A stretch of 64,000 bases of DNA, from contig CAIZNH010000035.1 in NCBI GenBank assembly GCA_903934325.1, positions 34,488 to 98,487 on the forward strand, in the 5' to 3' direction. Under the pieces are notes generated by a model. The model was given only the letters and a program-made list of their open reading frames with translations, had not been told where the DNA came from and did no database searches. Shown here piece after piece: positions 1 through 7,272 of the stretch (position 1 is its first letter; each line of letters starts with the position of its first letter). A program made the position numbers and the translations under genes. The DNA is from an uncultured Alphaproteobacteria bacterium. Its GTDB lineage: Bacteria; Pseudomonadota; Alphaproteobacteria; Sphingomonadales; Sphingomonadaceae.

Positions 1-465
1 GGCCTCCACCAGCTTGGCCAGCATCTGCCCGAGCCGCGGCGAATCCGCGGCTTCGATGATCGCTTCGTGGAACTTGCGGTTGGCATCGAGGAAGCGCGCG
101 ACATCGGGCGGGGTCTGTTCGATCGCGGCCTTCAATTCGCGGTTGACCAGCTCCAGCGCCGCAACCTGCCCGCGCGTGAGGCGGCGCGCGGCGCGCTCGG
201 CCGCGTGACATTCCAGCATCTGGCGCAAGGTGAACATCTCCTCGATGTCGTCCCGGCTCCAGTCGGCCACGAACAGCCGCTTGGTATCGCTGCGCACCAG
301 CAGCAGCTCGTCCTCCAGCCGTCGCACCGCCTCGCGCACCGGGGTGCGGCTGACTCCGGTGATCTGGGCGAGCTGATCCTCGGTCAGCTGCTCGTTCGGC
401 TTGACCGCACCGCTCAGCAGATGGGCGCGGATCTTGGCATAGGCCTGATCGGACGCGCGGCTCAT
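1..465 (-). CDS. GntR-family transcriptional regulator (FCD type), 3' part cut by window edge
   Basis: Read from the ATG at 463-465, the first 60 or so residues form a GntR winged helix: DQAYAKIRAHLLSG, then LAQITGVSRTPVREAVRRLE, the signature recognition helix. The following Ala/Glu-rich helical stretch, with EMFTLRQMLE and RKFHEAI, fits an FCD ligand-binding domain. An in-frame stop 18 bases upstream of the ATG fixes the start. The gene runs off the left edge, so the C-terminus is unseen. It is divergent from the 669-2253 genes and shares a 203-bp intergenic region with a GntR-like palindrome, so it probably represses that operon and itself. The effector is unknown. Confidence 0.85.
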   Translation of the reverse strand, partial: MSRASDQAYAKIRAHLLSGAVKPNEQLTEDQLAQITGVSRTPVREAVRRLEDELLLVRSDTKRLFVADWSRDDIEEMFTLRQMLECHAAERAARRLTRGQVAALELVNRELKAAIEQTPPDVARFLDANRKFHEAIIEAADSPRLGQMLAKLVEA

Positions 466-611
466 GCGGAACGGGCCTCGGCTTCAGCAGGGCGGGGGAG
501 AGGTGCGTTCATCACATGCCTTTTCTGTCGTCAGCCGGTTTGCGCCGCAAAGGGCCTGCGGCACCAAAAACACACCGCCCGCGCGAGTGCTGTCACATTT
601 GGGGAAAGCAC

Positions 612-636
612 TTGACGGGAGTGTTTTGTATACAAT
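612..636 (+). promoter_or_regulatory. Promoter with GntR-type operator palindrome
   Basis: TTGACG at 612-617 is a good -35 element. Just downstream lies the perfect palindrome TTGTATACAA (626-635), the core type bound by many FadR/VanR-class GntR regulators. It overlaps where the -10 element must lie: TACAAT at 631-636 is the best -10 match but gives a short spacer. The site is about 35 bp upstream of the GTG at 669. The palindrome is seen directly. Binding by the adjacent GntR protein is inferred. Confidence 0.5.
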
Positions 637-668
637 AACCACCCACCACTAGGCAACAGGGGAGTGCC

Positions 669-1412
669 GTGAACCGTATCAAGGTCATCGTGCCGATCGC
701 CATGGATGAAGCCGGGGTCGCCAATCGCGCCCAGCAGCTTCCCGATGGTTTCGTGCGCCCCGGCTTTGCCCCGACCTTCGAGGCGGTGCGCTGGGGTGCG
801 GCGCTGGGCGATTCCTATCACGACACGCTGTTGATGGACTGGACGGTGTTCCAGGCCGGCGTCACGGCCGAAGAGGAAGGCTATGCCGGCGTGCTGATCG
901 ACACCGTCAGCGACAGCGGGCTGTGGCCGCTGCGCTCGGTGCTCAACATCCCCGTGGTCGGCCCGGGCGAGGCAAGCTTTGCTGCCGCCCAGATGCTCGG
1001 CAAGAAATTCTCGGTCATCACCATGTGGCCGCAATGGTTCCCGCTCTACGAGAAGGTGCTGAACCAGCACGGCTGGGAGCACCGCTGCGCGAGCGTCCGT
1101 TCGATCAACACGCGGCCCGATGTCACCGAACTGCTCGAAGGCAAGGAAGAGGTCGTCTTCGCCAAGCTGAAGGCCGAAGCCCTGCGCGCGATCGAGGAAG
1201 ACGGCGCGGATGTGATCGTGCTCGGCTCGACCACCATGCACCAGTCGGCGGCCTATCTCGCAAGCGAGCTTCCGGTGCCGGTGCTGAACCCGGGGCAAGT
1301 CGCCTACAAGCAGCTCGAAACCCTGATTGAGCTTGGCCTCACCCATTCCAAGAAGGCCTTCCCCGCACCCGAAGTGCCGATGCACGCCAATATCCGAAAG
1401 GGCTGGTACTGA
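669..1412 (+). CDS. Asp/Glu/hydantoin racemase-fold protein lacking both catalytic cysteines
   Basis: A 247-residue protein with a GTG start preceded by AGGGGAG. Its two-lobed layout matches the Asp/Glu/hydantoin racemase superfamily: VLIDTVSDSG (about 75-84) sits where active members have a Cys-containing CFxDPG loop, and VIVLGSTTM (about 182-190) sits where they have LGCAGM. Both catalytic Cys positions are therefore non-Cys, and the only cysteine is C140, outside either motif. Ordinary two-base racemisation or one-Cys decarboxylation seems unlikely. It could be a lyase, isomerase or binding protein using the same fold. Its stop overlaps the next start by one base (TGATG), so the three genes are translationally coupled. 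Fold assignment is good; function is unknown. Confidence 0.75.
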   Translation: MNRIKVIVPIAMDEAGVANRAQQLPDGFVRPGFAPTFEAVRWGAALGDSYHDTLLMDWTVFQAGVTAEEEGYAGVLIDTVSDSGLWPLRSVLNIPVVGPGEASFAAAQMLGKKFSVITMWPQWFPLYEKVLNQHGWEHRCASVRSINTRPDVTELLEGKEEVVFAKLKAEALRAIEEDGADVIVLGSTTMHQSAAYLASELPVPVLNPGQVAYKQLETLIELGLTHSKKAFPAPEVPMHANIRKGWY

Positions 1413-1843
1413 TGAGCGAATGGAGTGAAGGCGGCCCGGGCCAGACGCCGCTGCCCTATCCCGTCTATGTCGATATCGTCACCAAGCGGTATTTCGACGG
1501 GGTCGACAACAAGCACATGGACAAGGTGCTCGACTGCTTCACCCCCGACGCGATCCTGACCGAGGTGACCAGCAACACGGTGCACAAGGGCCGCGAGGCG
1601 ATCCGGGCGATGTTCGTGAAGCTGTTCGCGGATTTCGAGACCATCTGGCACGGCAATTTCGTCCACACCGCGGACCCTGAAACCAACGCGATCTGCAGCC
1701 AGTTCACCGTGCTCATCACCCCCAATGGCGGCGAAGAACTGCGCTACGAGAACTGCAACCGCTTCTACTTGAAGGACCGGCTGTTCCACCGCGTCTATGT
1801 CTACATGTCGGGTGACAACCTGCTGAAGGAAGGGGACGTCTGA
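1412..1843 (+). CDS. NTF2/SnoaL-like small protein, first of a tandem pair
   Basis: A 143-residue protein with the cone-shaped NTF2/SnoaL-like pattern: an N-terminal helix (VTKRYFDGVDNKHMDKVLDC), a helix after HKGREAIRAMF, then long strands ending in LFHRVYVYMSGDNLL. Its neighbour at 1843-2253 is a clear paralogue sharing VDxKxMxxVLDCF and VYVYMSGxNxL, so the pair arose by tandem duplication. SnoaL-like proteins can be cyclases, isomerases, hydratases or non-catalytic partners, so the reaction cannot be read from sequence. One-base start/stop overlaps on both sides imply one operon and probably a heteromeric complex or sequential steps. Confidence 0.75.
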   Translation: MSEWSEGGPGQTPLPYPVYVDIVTKRYFDGVDNKHMDKVLDCFTPDAILTEVTSNTVHKGREAIRAMFVKLFADFETIWHGNFVHTADPETNAICSQFTVLITPNGGEELRYENCNRFYLKDRLFHRVYVYMSGDNLLKEGDV

Positions 1844-2253
1844 TGCAGTACGAACCCACCCTGTCGCGCGCCGAGCTGATCGACTTCGCGCTGAACAAGT
1901 ACTTCGCCCGAGTCGATGCCAAGGACATGGAGGCGGTGCTGGACTGCTTCCACGACACCGCGCTGTTCTGCGTGCAGACCGCCTTCACGCGGCATAGCGG
2001 CAAGTCCGAAATCGCCCGGATGTTCGAGGATTTCTTCGCGTCCTACAAAACCATCATCCACCGCGATTTCACCTGCACGGTGGACGAGGCAAACGGGCGC
2101 ATCACTGCCTGCTTCACCGCCGAACTGCACGACCATGATGGTCAGGTGACGCTGCTGGAGAACACCAATTTCTGGCGCCTGCGTCCCGGTCCGGGCGGCG
2201 CGAAGTTCCAGGAAGTCTATGTCTACATGAGCGGGGCCAACCCGCTCGTCTGA
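1843..2253 (+). CDS. NTF2/SnoaL-like small protein, second of a tandem pair
   Basis: A 136-residue paralogue of the preceding protein: KYFARVDAKDMEAVLDCF near the N-terminus and EVYVYMSGANPLV at the C-terminus. The interior has diverged, which suggests different ligands or different roles in a hetero-oligomer. The start overlaps the previous stop as TGATG. A 39-bp gap separates it from the TonB receptor, which probably continues the transcript. No catalytic motif specific to a named enzyme is recognisable. Confidence 0.75.
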   Translation: MQYEPTLSRAELIDFALNKYFARVDAKDMEAVLDCFHDTALFCVQTAFTRHSGKSEIARMFEDFFASYKTIIHRDFTCTVDEANGRITACFTAELHDHDGQVTLLENTNFWRLRPGPGGAKFQEVYVYMSGANPLV

Positions 2254-2292
2254 TCCCTTTAGCCACTCTCGATCCCTTTAGGAGAGCCTCCC

Positions 2293-4824
2293 ATGAAGTT
2301 CCGTCTCACTCTTGCCACCGGCGCGGCGCTTGGCGCCATTGCCCTTGCCGTTCCTGCCGCTGCGCAGGACGCCCCCGCCGGCACCACCGCCGCCGAAGAT
2401 GAAAATGCGATCATCGTCACCGCGCGCCGCCAGTCGGAATCGCTGGCTGATGTTCCGGCCTCGGTCACCGTGCTCGGCGCCGATGCCATCGCCAAGACCG
2501 GCGTGCAGCGCGCGGACGACTTCGTCCAGCTGACCCCGGGCGTCACCATCGTCACCGGCACCGCCGAGGCGGGCGACACCCAGATCAACATCCGCGGCAT
2601 CAACGGCGCGCGCGACGCGGAAAGCTCGGTCGCGCTGGTGGTTGACGGGATTCTCAAGACCAACACCGCCCAGCTCAACCAGAACCAGGGCACGCTGCGC
2701 CAGATCGAAATCCTCAAGGGCCCGCAGGGCGCGCTCTATGGCCGTAACGCCGCCGCTGGCGCGATTGTCATCCAGACGATCAAGCCGGGCGATGTGCTGG
2801 AAGGCGGGATGACCCTGCGCGCCGCACAGGACAACACCTACCTTGCCACCGGCTATGTCGCGACCCCGGTGGGCGACAGTGCCGGCCTCGTGCTGTCGGG
2901 CAGCTATTCGACCACCGACGGCTTCTTCCGCAACCGCTTCCTCGAATCGCGCACCATCGATGATCAGGACGTGTGGTCGGTCGACGGGCGCTTCGTCGCC
3001 CAGCTTGGCGACAATACCGAGCTCGACGTGAAGGCGCGCTACGCCGATCTCAGCGGCGCGTCGATCAACTTCAACGCCAGCTTCCACCTGCCCAACTTCG
3101 CAGCGGTGAACCCGGCCTTCTTCGAGGACGTCAACACCCACCCCTTCGGCTTCTATTCGAACATCCGGCCGACCAACGATCAGACCACCTTCGAAACCTC
3201 GGCCAAGATCGAGCATGAATTCGACAGCGTGACCCTGACCGCCTGGGCGCTGTACAGCGATGTCGACCAGTCGCTGACGGCGGACGGCACCTCGGCCGAC
3301 TTTGCGCGCTTCACCTTCCCGGGCGCGACCCCGGCTTCGGTTGCTGCGGCCAATGCCTGCGCCGCCAGCACCAATGCGCTCGCCGGCTTCCCGCTCAACG
3401 CGCCAACCTTCATCGGCACCAGCCCTATCCCGTTCATCTTCAACCCGGCGACCGGATCGACCTTTGGCCCCTACAGCCCGACCACCTGTGACGGCACCCA
3501 GTTCCAGATCCGCGAGCAGAGCGATATCAGCGCGGAAATCCGCCTCGCTTCCAACGGGGACAATACCCTCGACTGGCAGGTGGGCGCCTATTACCTCCAC
3601 ATCGACCGCGAAGTGGGCGTCAGCCTCGGGGCGGACCTCGGGCAGGGCGTGATCCGCCAGCTCTACAACGCGCCGAATACGACCAACCCGACCACCCAGC
3701 TCTATCACGACAGCTTCAAGACCGATGTCTTCGCGCTGTTCGCCTCGGCCGATTTCGACGTGAGCGACCGCTTCAACATCAGCGTCGCGGGCCGTTACGA
3801 TATCGAGGACCGGCAGGTGCAGAGCCTCGTTCCGGCGGTGCGCGATCCGATCACCGGCGGGCCGATCAACCCCGGCCAGACCGTGGTGGCGGGCAATGTG
3901 CAGGCGATCCCGGGCAAGTCGGAAACCTTCAGCCAGTTCCAGCCCAAGATCTCGCTGCGTTACGAGCTGGCCGACAATGCCAATCTCTACGCCAACTGGG
4001 GCGTCGGCTTCAAATCGGGCGGGTTCAACAACCAGGGCTCGGCCGCGATTGTCGACCAGTCGTTCAACCAGTTCATCGGCACCAACGTCCTTATCAACGA
4101 CCAGTATCGCAAGGAAGTCTCGAGCGCCTTCGAAGTCGGGATCAAGGGCGATCTGCTCGATGGCGTGGTGACCTATGACCTCGCGGGTTACTACACCACG
4201 ATCGACGACATGCAGTTCTTCGAGTTCTTCGTCGGCGGGTTCGGCCTGCTGCGCGTGGTCTCGAACATCGACGAGGTGGAGATCTACGGCGCCGAGGCAA
4301 ACCTCACCGCCAAGATCCTCGACGGCTGGACTGTGTTCGGCTCGGCCAACGTGACCGAGAGCGAGATCAAGGCCAATGCCTCGCGTCCGGGCACGGTCGG
4401 CAACAAGTCGCCCTACACTGCGGACTACACCATCAACCTCGGCACCCAGCTGGATCTGCCGGTCACCGACACGCTCGATTTCGTCGCGCGCGCCGATTAC
4501 CGCATCACCGGTCCGACGTGGTTCCACACCATGCAGAACAACACCAACCCGACGCTGTTCAGCGGGCTGCTGCCGGGCTCGGCGCTGGCACTGCCCGCCT
4601 TCGTGGGTGATGCCGATTACTCGGTCTCGCAGCGCGATACCTTCGGCGTGGCGGACCTGCGCATCGGTGTGGAGACGCAGACCTGGTCGCTGTTTGCCTA
4701 TGCCGAGAACCTCTTCAATGAGAAGTATCTCAACGAGGTGATCACCGCGGTCGAATTCGGCGGCTCGTTCATCTCGCCTGGCGCGCGCCAGCGCCTCGGG
4801 GTGGAGTTCGGCTACAAGTTCTGA
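2293..4824 (+). CDS. TonB-dependent outer-membrane receptor
   Basis: An 843-residue receptor. A signal peptide ends near residue 24 at AVPAAAQ. A TonB-box-like stretch (ENAIIVTARRQ) leads into a plug domain (about 45-165) containing VPASVTVLGADAI, NIRGING and LYGRNAAAGAI. The rest is a barrel of about 22 strands with large loops, ending in RLGVEFGYKF with the C-terminal aromatic residue used for Bam-dependent insertion. Family members carry siderophores or, often in sphingomonads, aromatic and other organic substrates. No Fur-like site is visible and the gene sits with putative catabolic genes, so a carbon substrate is more likely than iron. A strong terminator follows. Confidence 0.92.
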   Translation: MKFRLTLATGAALGAIALAVPAAAQDAPAGTTAAEDENAIIVTARRQSESLADVPASVTVLGADAIAKTGVQRADDFVQLTPGVTIVTGTAEAGDTQINIRGINGARDAESSVALVVDGILKTNTAQLNQNQGTLRQIEILKGPQGALYGRNAAAGAIVIQTIKPGDVLEGGMTLRAAQDNTYLATGYVATPVGDSAGLVLSGSYSTTDGFFRNRFLESRTIDDQDVWSVDGRFVAQLGDNTELDVKARYADLSGASINFNASFHLPNFAAVNPAFFEDVNTHPFGFYSNIRPTNDQTTFETSAKIEHEFDSVTLTAWALYSDVDQSLTADGTSADFARFTFPGATPASVAAANACAASTNALAGFPLNAPTFIGTSPIPFIFNPATGSTFGPYSPTTCDGTQFQIREQSDISAEIRLASNGDNTLDWQVGAYYLHIDREVGVSLGADLGQGVIRQLYNAPNTTNPTTQLYHDSFKTDVFALFASADFDVSDRFNISVAGRYDIEDRQVQSLVPAVRDPITGGPINPGQTVVAGNVQAIPGKSETFSQFQPKISLRYELADNANLYANWGVGFKSGGFNNQGSAAIVDQSFNQFIGTNVLINDQYRKEVSSAFEVGIKGDLLDGVVTYDLAGYYTTIDDMQFFEFFVGGFGLLRVVSNIDEVEIYGAEANLTAKILDGWTVFGSANVTESEIKANASRPGTVGNKSPYTADYTINLGTQLDLPVTDTLDFVARADYRITGPTWFHTMQNNTNPTLFSGLLPGSALALPAFVGDADYSVSQRDTFGVADLRIGVETQTWSLFAYAENLFNEKYLNEVITAVEFGGSFISPGARQRLGVEFGYKF

Positions 4825-4843
4825 GCCCTCGGGTTGGCCAGAC

Positions 4844-4882
4844 ACGGCGGCGACGGGGAAACCCCCGCGCCGCCGTTTTTTT
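4844..4882 (+). terminator. Rho-independent terminator after the TonB receptor
   Basis: Perfect 9-bp stem: ACGGCGGCG (4844-4852) pairs with CGCCGCCGT (4868-4876), followed by a run of seven T. It closes the 669-4824 transcription unit. Confidence 0.85.
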
Positions 4883-4898
4883 ATTGGGGCTCCGCTCC

Positions 4899-5681
4899 TT
4901 ACCCCCGCGCCACAGTCTCCAGCAGCTCCGCCGTCACCGGATAGCCTGCATCCCCTAGGATCGTCAGCCAGGCCTTGCCGCCTTCCTCGACGATCTGCGG
5001 CATGATCGTGCGCACCGGGATCGCCTCGGCGTGGGCGCGTGCTTCCTCGTAGCTGGCAAACAGCGCGAGGCGTTCGAGATTGCGGCGGGTGGGGAAGATC
5101 AGCTTGATCTCGCCGCGCTCCGCCGCATCTAGCGCGCCTTGCGCCGAGGTCCAGAACAGCTGCGTGTTCTCCGACTGGTCGATCGACACCTCGACTGCAC
5201 CGGTGCCAAGATTGGCGAGATAGAAGCGCGTGTCATAGACGCGGGCGATGTTCTCGTTCTTGGGAAACCAGCGTGCAAAGGGCGTGATCTGCGACAGATC
5301 AAGCTGCCAGCCGAATTCGTCGAGCACCGGGGCGAGCGCACCGACCTCGGCCAGCATCGCGCGCGCAGCGGCAGCGCGGGCCGCATCGATGGCGCCGGCA
5401 AGGCCCATCGCAAGGCCCGTCTCCTCCAGCGTCTCGCGCACGGCGGCAATCTGGTGCGCGGCTTCATCGGCAGCGAGGCCGTGGGCATCGGCCGCCGCTT
5501 CGGCCAGCGCATAGTCTGCAGGGTCCACCCGTCCGCCCGGAAACACCGCCATTCCGCCCGCAAACGTCATCTCACGCGAGCGCACTGTCATCAGCACTTC
5601 GGGCGGGCCGCCTTCGGATGCATTGCGGAACAGGATGATGGTGGCGGCAGGAATTCCCTGCGGAGCGGCGGAATCGGTCAT
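4899..5681 (-). CDS. NUDIX hydrolase (NUDT19/CoA-pyrophosphatase-like)
   Basis: A 260-residue protein starting at MTDSAAPQ. The reading frame stays open upstream, but that part is not conserved-looking. FPGGRVDPADY (about 46-56) and the core Nudix signature AAVRETLEETGL give the metal-binding RExxEExG helix. A 40-residue insertion precedes the box and a C-terminal region (ELLETVARG end) follows, resembling the long NUDT7/NUDT19-type hydrolases that cleave CoA or acyl-CoA diphosphates. The spacing before RE departs slightly from the textbook GX5EX7 pattern. Substrate is uncertain. It is transcribed alone, divergent from the candidate sRNA. Confidence 0.85.
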   Translation of the reverse strand: MTDSAAPQGIPAATIILFRNASEGGPPEVLMTVRSREMTFAGGMAVFPGGRVDPADYALAEAAADAHGLAADEAAHQIAAVRETLEETGLAMGLAGAIDAARAAAARAMLAEVGALAPVLDEFGWQLDLSQITPFARWFPKNENIARVYDTRFYLANLGTGAVEVSIDQSENTQLFWTSAQGALDAAERGEIKLIFPTRRNLERLALFASYEEARAHAEAIPVRTIMPQIVEEGGKAWLTILGDAGYPVTAELLETVARG

Positions 5682-5834
5682 CACCTGCGAGAATGACGCG
5701 GCGGCAAGGTCTTGCCAAGCGCTTTGGCCGCAGCCTGCCGCTTTGGAGAGGGGGTGTCGGGATGCTTTACAACCGGCCCGCGCCGAAGATCGCGCGATGG
5801 AGTGAAAATGCTGGATTTCAGCCATTTTTCAAGT

Positions 5835-5851
5835 TTGGCACGGGCTGTGCA
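5835..5851 (+). promoter_or_regulatory. Near-consensus sigma-54 (-24/-12) promoter
   Basis: TTGGCACGGGCTGTGCA matches the RpoN consensus YTGGCACG-N4-TTGCW at all but one position. GG (5837-5838) and GC (5849-5850) are exactly 10 bases apart, as required. It points towards a terminated, gene-free segment at about 5862-5965. Whether this organism encodes RpoN cannot be seen here. Confidence 0.55.
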
Positions 5852-5861
5852 TTGAATGTTG

Positions 5862-5965
5862 CGGTCCTAATGGTCTTCGAACCGAGGCGCGCCCTTCCTG
5901 GTCTCCGGGCTGCGCCTCCCCAAAACAAGAAACACCCCGCACTGGTCCTGCGGGGTGTTTTTTTG
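5862..5965 (+). ncRNA. Candidate small RNA of about 100 nt with terminator
   Basis: Between the sigma-54-like promoter and a strong terminator there is no open frame of note, but there is clear secondary structure. GGCGCGCCC near 5885-5894 can pair with GGGCTGCGCC near 5907-5917. A single-stranded CCTCCCCAAAAC then follows, whose CCTCC is complementary to Shine-Dalgarno sequences, and then the terminator stem. This promoter, stem, anti-SD stretch and terminator order is typical of alphaproteobacterial trans-acting sRNAs. It matches no family I can name with confidence. The 5' end is estimated from the promoter. Confidence 0.45.
5931..5964 (+). terminator. Rho-independent terminator of the candidate sRNA
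   Basis: Perfect 10-bp stem: AACACCCCGC (5931-5940) with GCGGGGTGTT (5950-5959), a 9-nt loop and then five more T. No plus-strand coding gene lies within 1 kb upstream, so it must end a non-coding transcript. An A-rich flank (CAAAACAAG) means it could also work in the opposite direction for the grxD operon. Confidence 0.8.
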
Positions 5966-6252
5966 TTGGCCTCAGGCGCCCCCGGCCTTCGCAGGGGCAG
6001 GCGGCGCAGCGCGTCCTCGCTGGTTGGCTTCCCTCGCATAAGCTCGGGCGCGCGTTTTTTGTCGGCCTATCGCTTCGCTACTTGAGGCCGTTTGCGCTTG
6101 CGGCCCTTCGGGCCGATTAGCGCTCATCCGCAATGAAGTGCTGGCATCGGTCGCATAGCGACCGCGAGCGCACGCGCGCGAGCCGCAGGTGCTCCGGAGC
6201 GGAGCGGAGGAAACAGCACCGAGGATGCACCCGCGCAAGGCGGGTGCGTAAA
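5966..6252. other. Gene-free GC-rich intergenic stretch
   Basis: No supportable gene. It holds several short inverted repeats, including GCGGCCCTTCGGGCCG, GGTCGCATAGCGACC and CACCCGCGCAAGGCGGGTG, and a T6 run at 6055-6060 preceded by an imperfect hairpin. It reads like 3'-UTR/terminator material for the minus-strand grxD operon. Open frames here have alphabet-poor, Arg/Ala-rich translations typical of non-coding GC-rich DNA. Confidence 0.5.
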
Positions 6253-6579
6253 TCAAACCTTCGCAGCGCCGCTTTCGTCAAACAGCTGCTGGAGTTCGCC
6301 AGCCTCGAACATTTCCATCATGATGTCGCTGCCGCCCACGAATTCGCCCTTCACATAGAGCTGCGGGATGGTCGGCCAGTCGGAGAAGCTCTTGATGCCC
6401 TGCCGCACTTCCATGTCCTGCAGCACATCGACGCTTTCATAGGCGACGCCGCAGTGGTCGAGGATCGCCACCGCACGGCTCGAAAAGCCGCATTGCGGGA
6501 ACAGCGGGGTGCCCTTCATGAACAGCACCACGTCGTTGCTGCTGACGAGATCGGAAAGACGCGCGTTGATATCGGACAT
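6253..6579 (-). CDS. grxD: Monothiol glutaredoxin, CGFS type
   Basis: A 108-residue protein with the glutaredoxin fold and the CGFS active site (C30). The family-wide flanks are present: [13 protein letters not shown] before it, [19 protein letters not shown] after it. CGFS glutaredoxins bind a bridging [2Fe-2S] cluster with glutathione, hand clusters to target apoproteins, and form heterodimers with BolA proteins. The BolA-like gene immediately upstream on the same strand (39-bp gap) supports that partnership and an iron-sulfur trafficking or iron-sensing role in the cytoplasm. Confidence 0.95.
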   Translation of the reverse strand: MSDINARLSDLVSSNDVVLFMKGTPLFPQCGFSSRAVAILDHCGVAYESVDVLQDMEVRQGIKSFSDWPTIPQLYVKGEFVGGSDIMMEMFEAGELQQLFDESGAAKV

Positions 6580-6618
6580 GTGTGACTTGGCCCTGATAAT
6601 GGGGTGAGTGTTACGGTG

Positions 6619-6852
6619 TTACGTGGGAACCTTGGTGGTGACTTGCAAGGCGTGGAGTTCCCCGCCCATCCGGCCACCGAAAGCGGCATAGACCAGCTTG
6701 TGCTGCGCCACCCGGCTGAGGCCCGCAAATTGCGGCGCGGTGACCGTGGCGGCCCAGTGATCATCGTCACCCGCCAGATCGGTCAGCTCCACCTCGGCGC
6801 CCGGCAGGGCAGCGAGGATCGCCTGTTCGATCGCGGCCGCGCTCATCGGCAT
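6619..6852 (-). CDS. BolA family protein
   Basis: A 77-residue protein with the BolA/IbaG core, including LVYAAFGGRMGGELHALQVTT with the conserved His of the C-terminal motif used as a cluster ligand with a CGFS glutaredoxin. A GAGG eight bases upstream supports the ATG at 6852; a second ATG lies at 6846. It begins three bases after the stop of the upstream DUF1476 gene and is followed by grxD, forming a compact three-gene unit. Role inferred from family: Fe-S cluster chaperone partner. Confidence 0.9.
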   Translation of the reverse strand: MPMSAAAIEQAILAALPGAEVELTDLAGDDDHWAATVTAPQFAGLSRVAQHKLVYAAFGGRMGGELHALQVTTKVPT

Positions 6853-6855
6853 GGC

Positions 6856-7179
6856 CTAGACCTCGCCCAGCAGCTGGCGGCGCGCCTCGATCGCCATTTC
6901 GGCGAGCTTGGCGCGAATGTCGGCCTCGCTGACATCGACCTTGGCGCCGGTGAGATCGCCGAGCAGCTTGCGGATCACGTCCTCGTCGCCCGCTTCCTCG
7001 AAGTCGGCCTGCACCACCGCTTTGCGATAGGCGTCGCCTTCTTCGGGAGTGAGATGCATCAGCCCCGCCGCCCATTCGCCCAGCAGCCGGTTGCGGCGGG
7101 CGAGAATGCGGAAGGCGGTTTCTTCCTCGAGCGCGAAATGGGCCTCTTCGGCGCGCTCGCGGTCCCTGAAATCGGTCAT
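6856..7179 (-). CDS. DUF1476 protein, F1-ATPase inhibitor zeta subunit
   Basis: A 107-residue, highly charged, all-helical protein: FRDRERAEEAHFALEEET at the start and AKLAEMAIEARRQLLGEV at the end. This is the alphaproteobacterial DUF1476 family, whose Paracoccus member is the natural inhibitor of F1Fo-ATPase, acting through its N-terminal segment in place of mitochondrial IF1. Length and both ends fit the family. It is the first gene of the unit with the BolA gene and grxD; the co-transcription is visible, but a functional link is not established. Confidence 0.9.
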   Translation of the reverse strand: MTDFRDRERAEEAHFALEEETAFRILARRNRLLGEWAAGLMHLTPEEGDAYRKAVVQADFEEAGDEDVIRKLLGDLTGAKVDVSEADIRAKLAEMAIEARRQLLGEV

Positions 7180-7272
7180 GCAGTTTGTTCCCTCGGGTAC
7201 GATCCGGTTACTGAACTAAAGCGCGCGGGGCCGCGCTTCAAGCGCGAAGCATCGCGCGGCCCCTGTTGTGCG

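Noticed and set aside
2278..4845. An 855-codon open frame antisense to the TonB receptor
   Set aside because: Low-complexity Arg/Ala/Gly/Val translation, no signature, and the plus strand has an unambiguous receptor with signal peptide.
5682..6085. Possible small genes in the gap between the NUDIX and grxD genes
   Set aside because: Translations are biased and lack SD sequences; the region has a promoter, hairpins and a terminator, which fit a non-coding RNA better.
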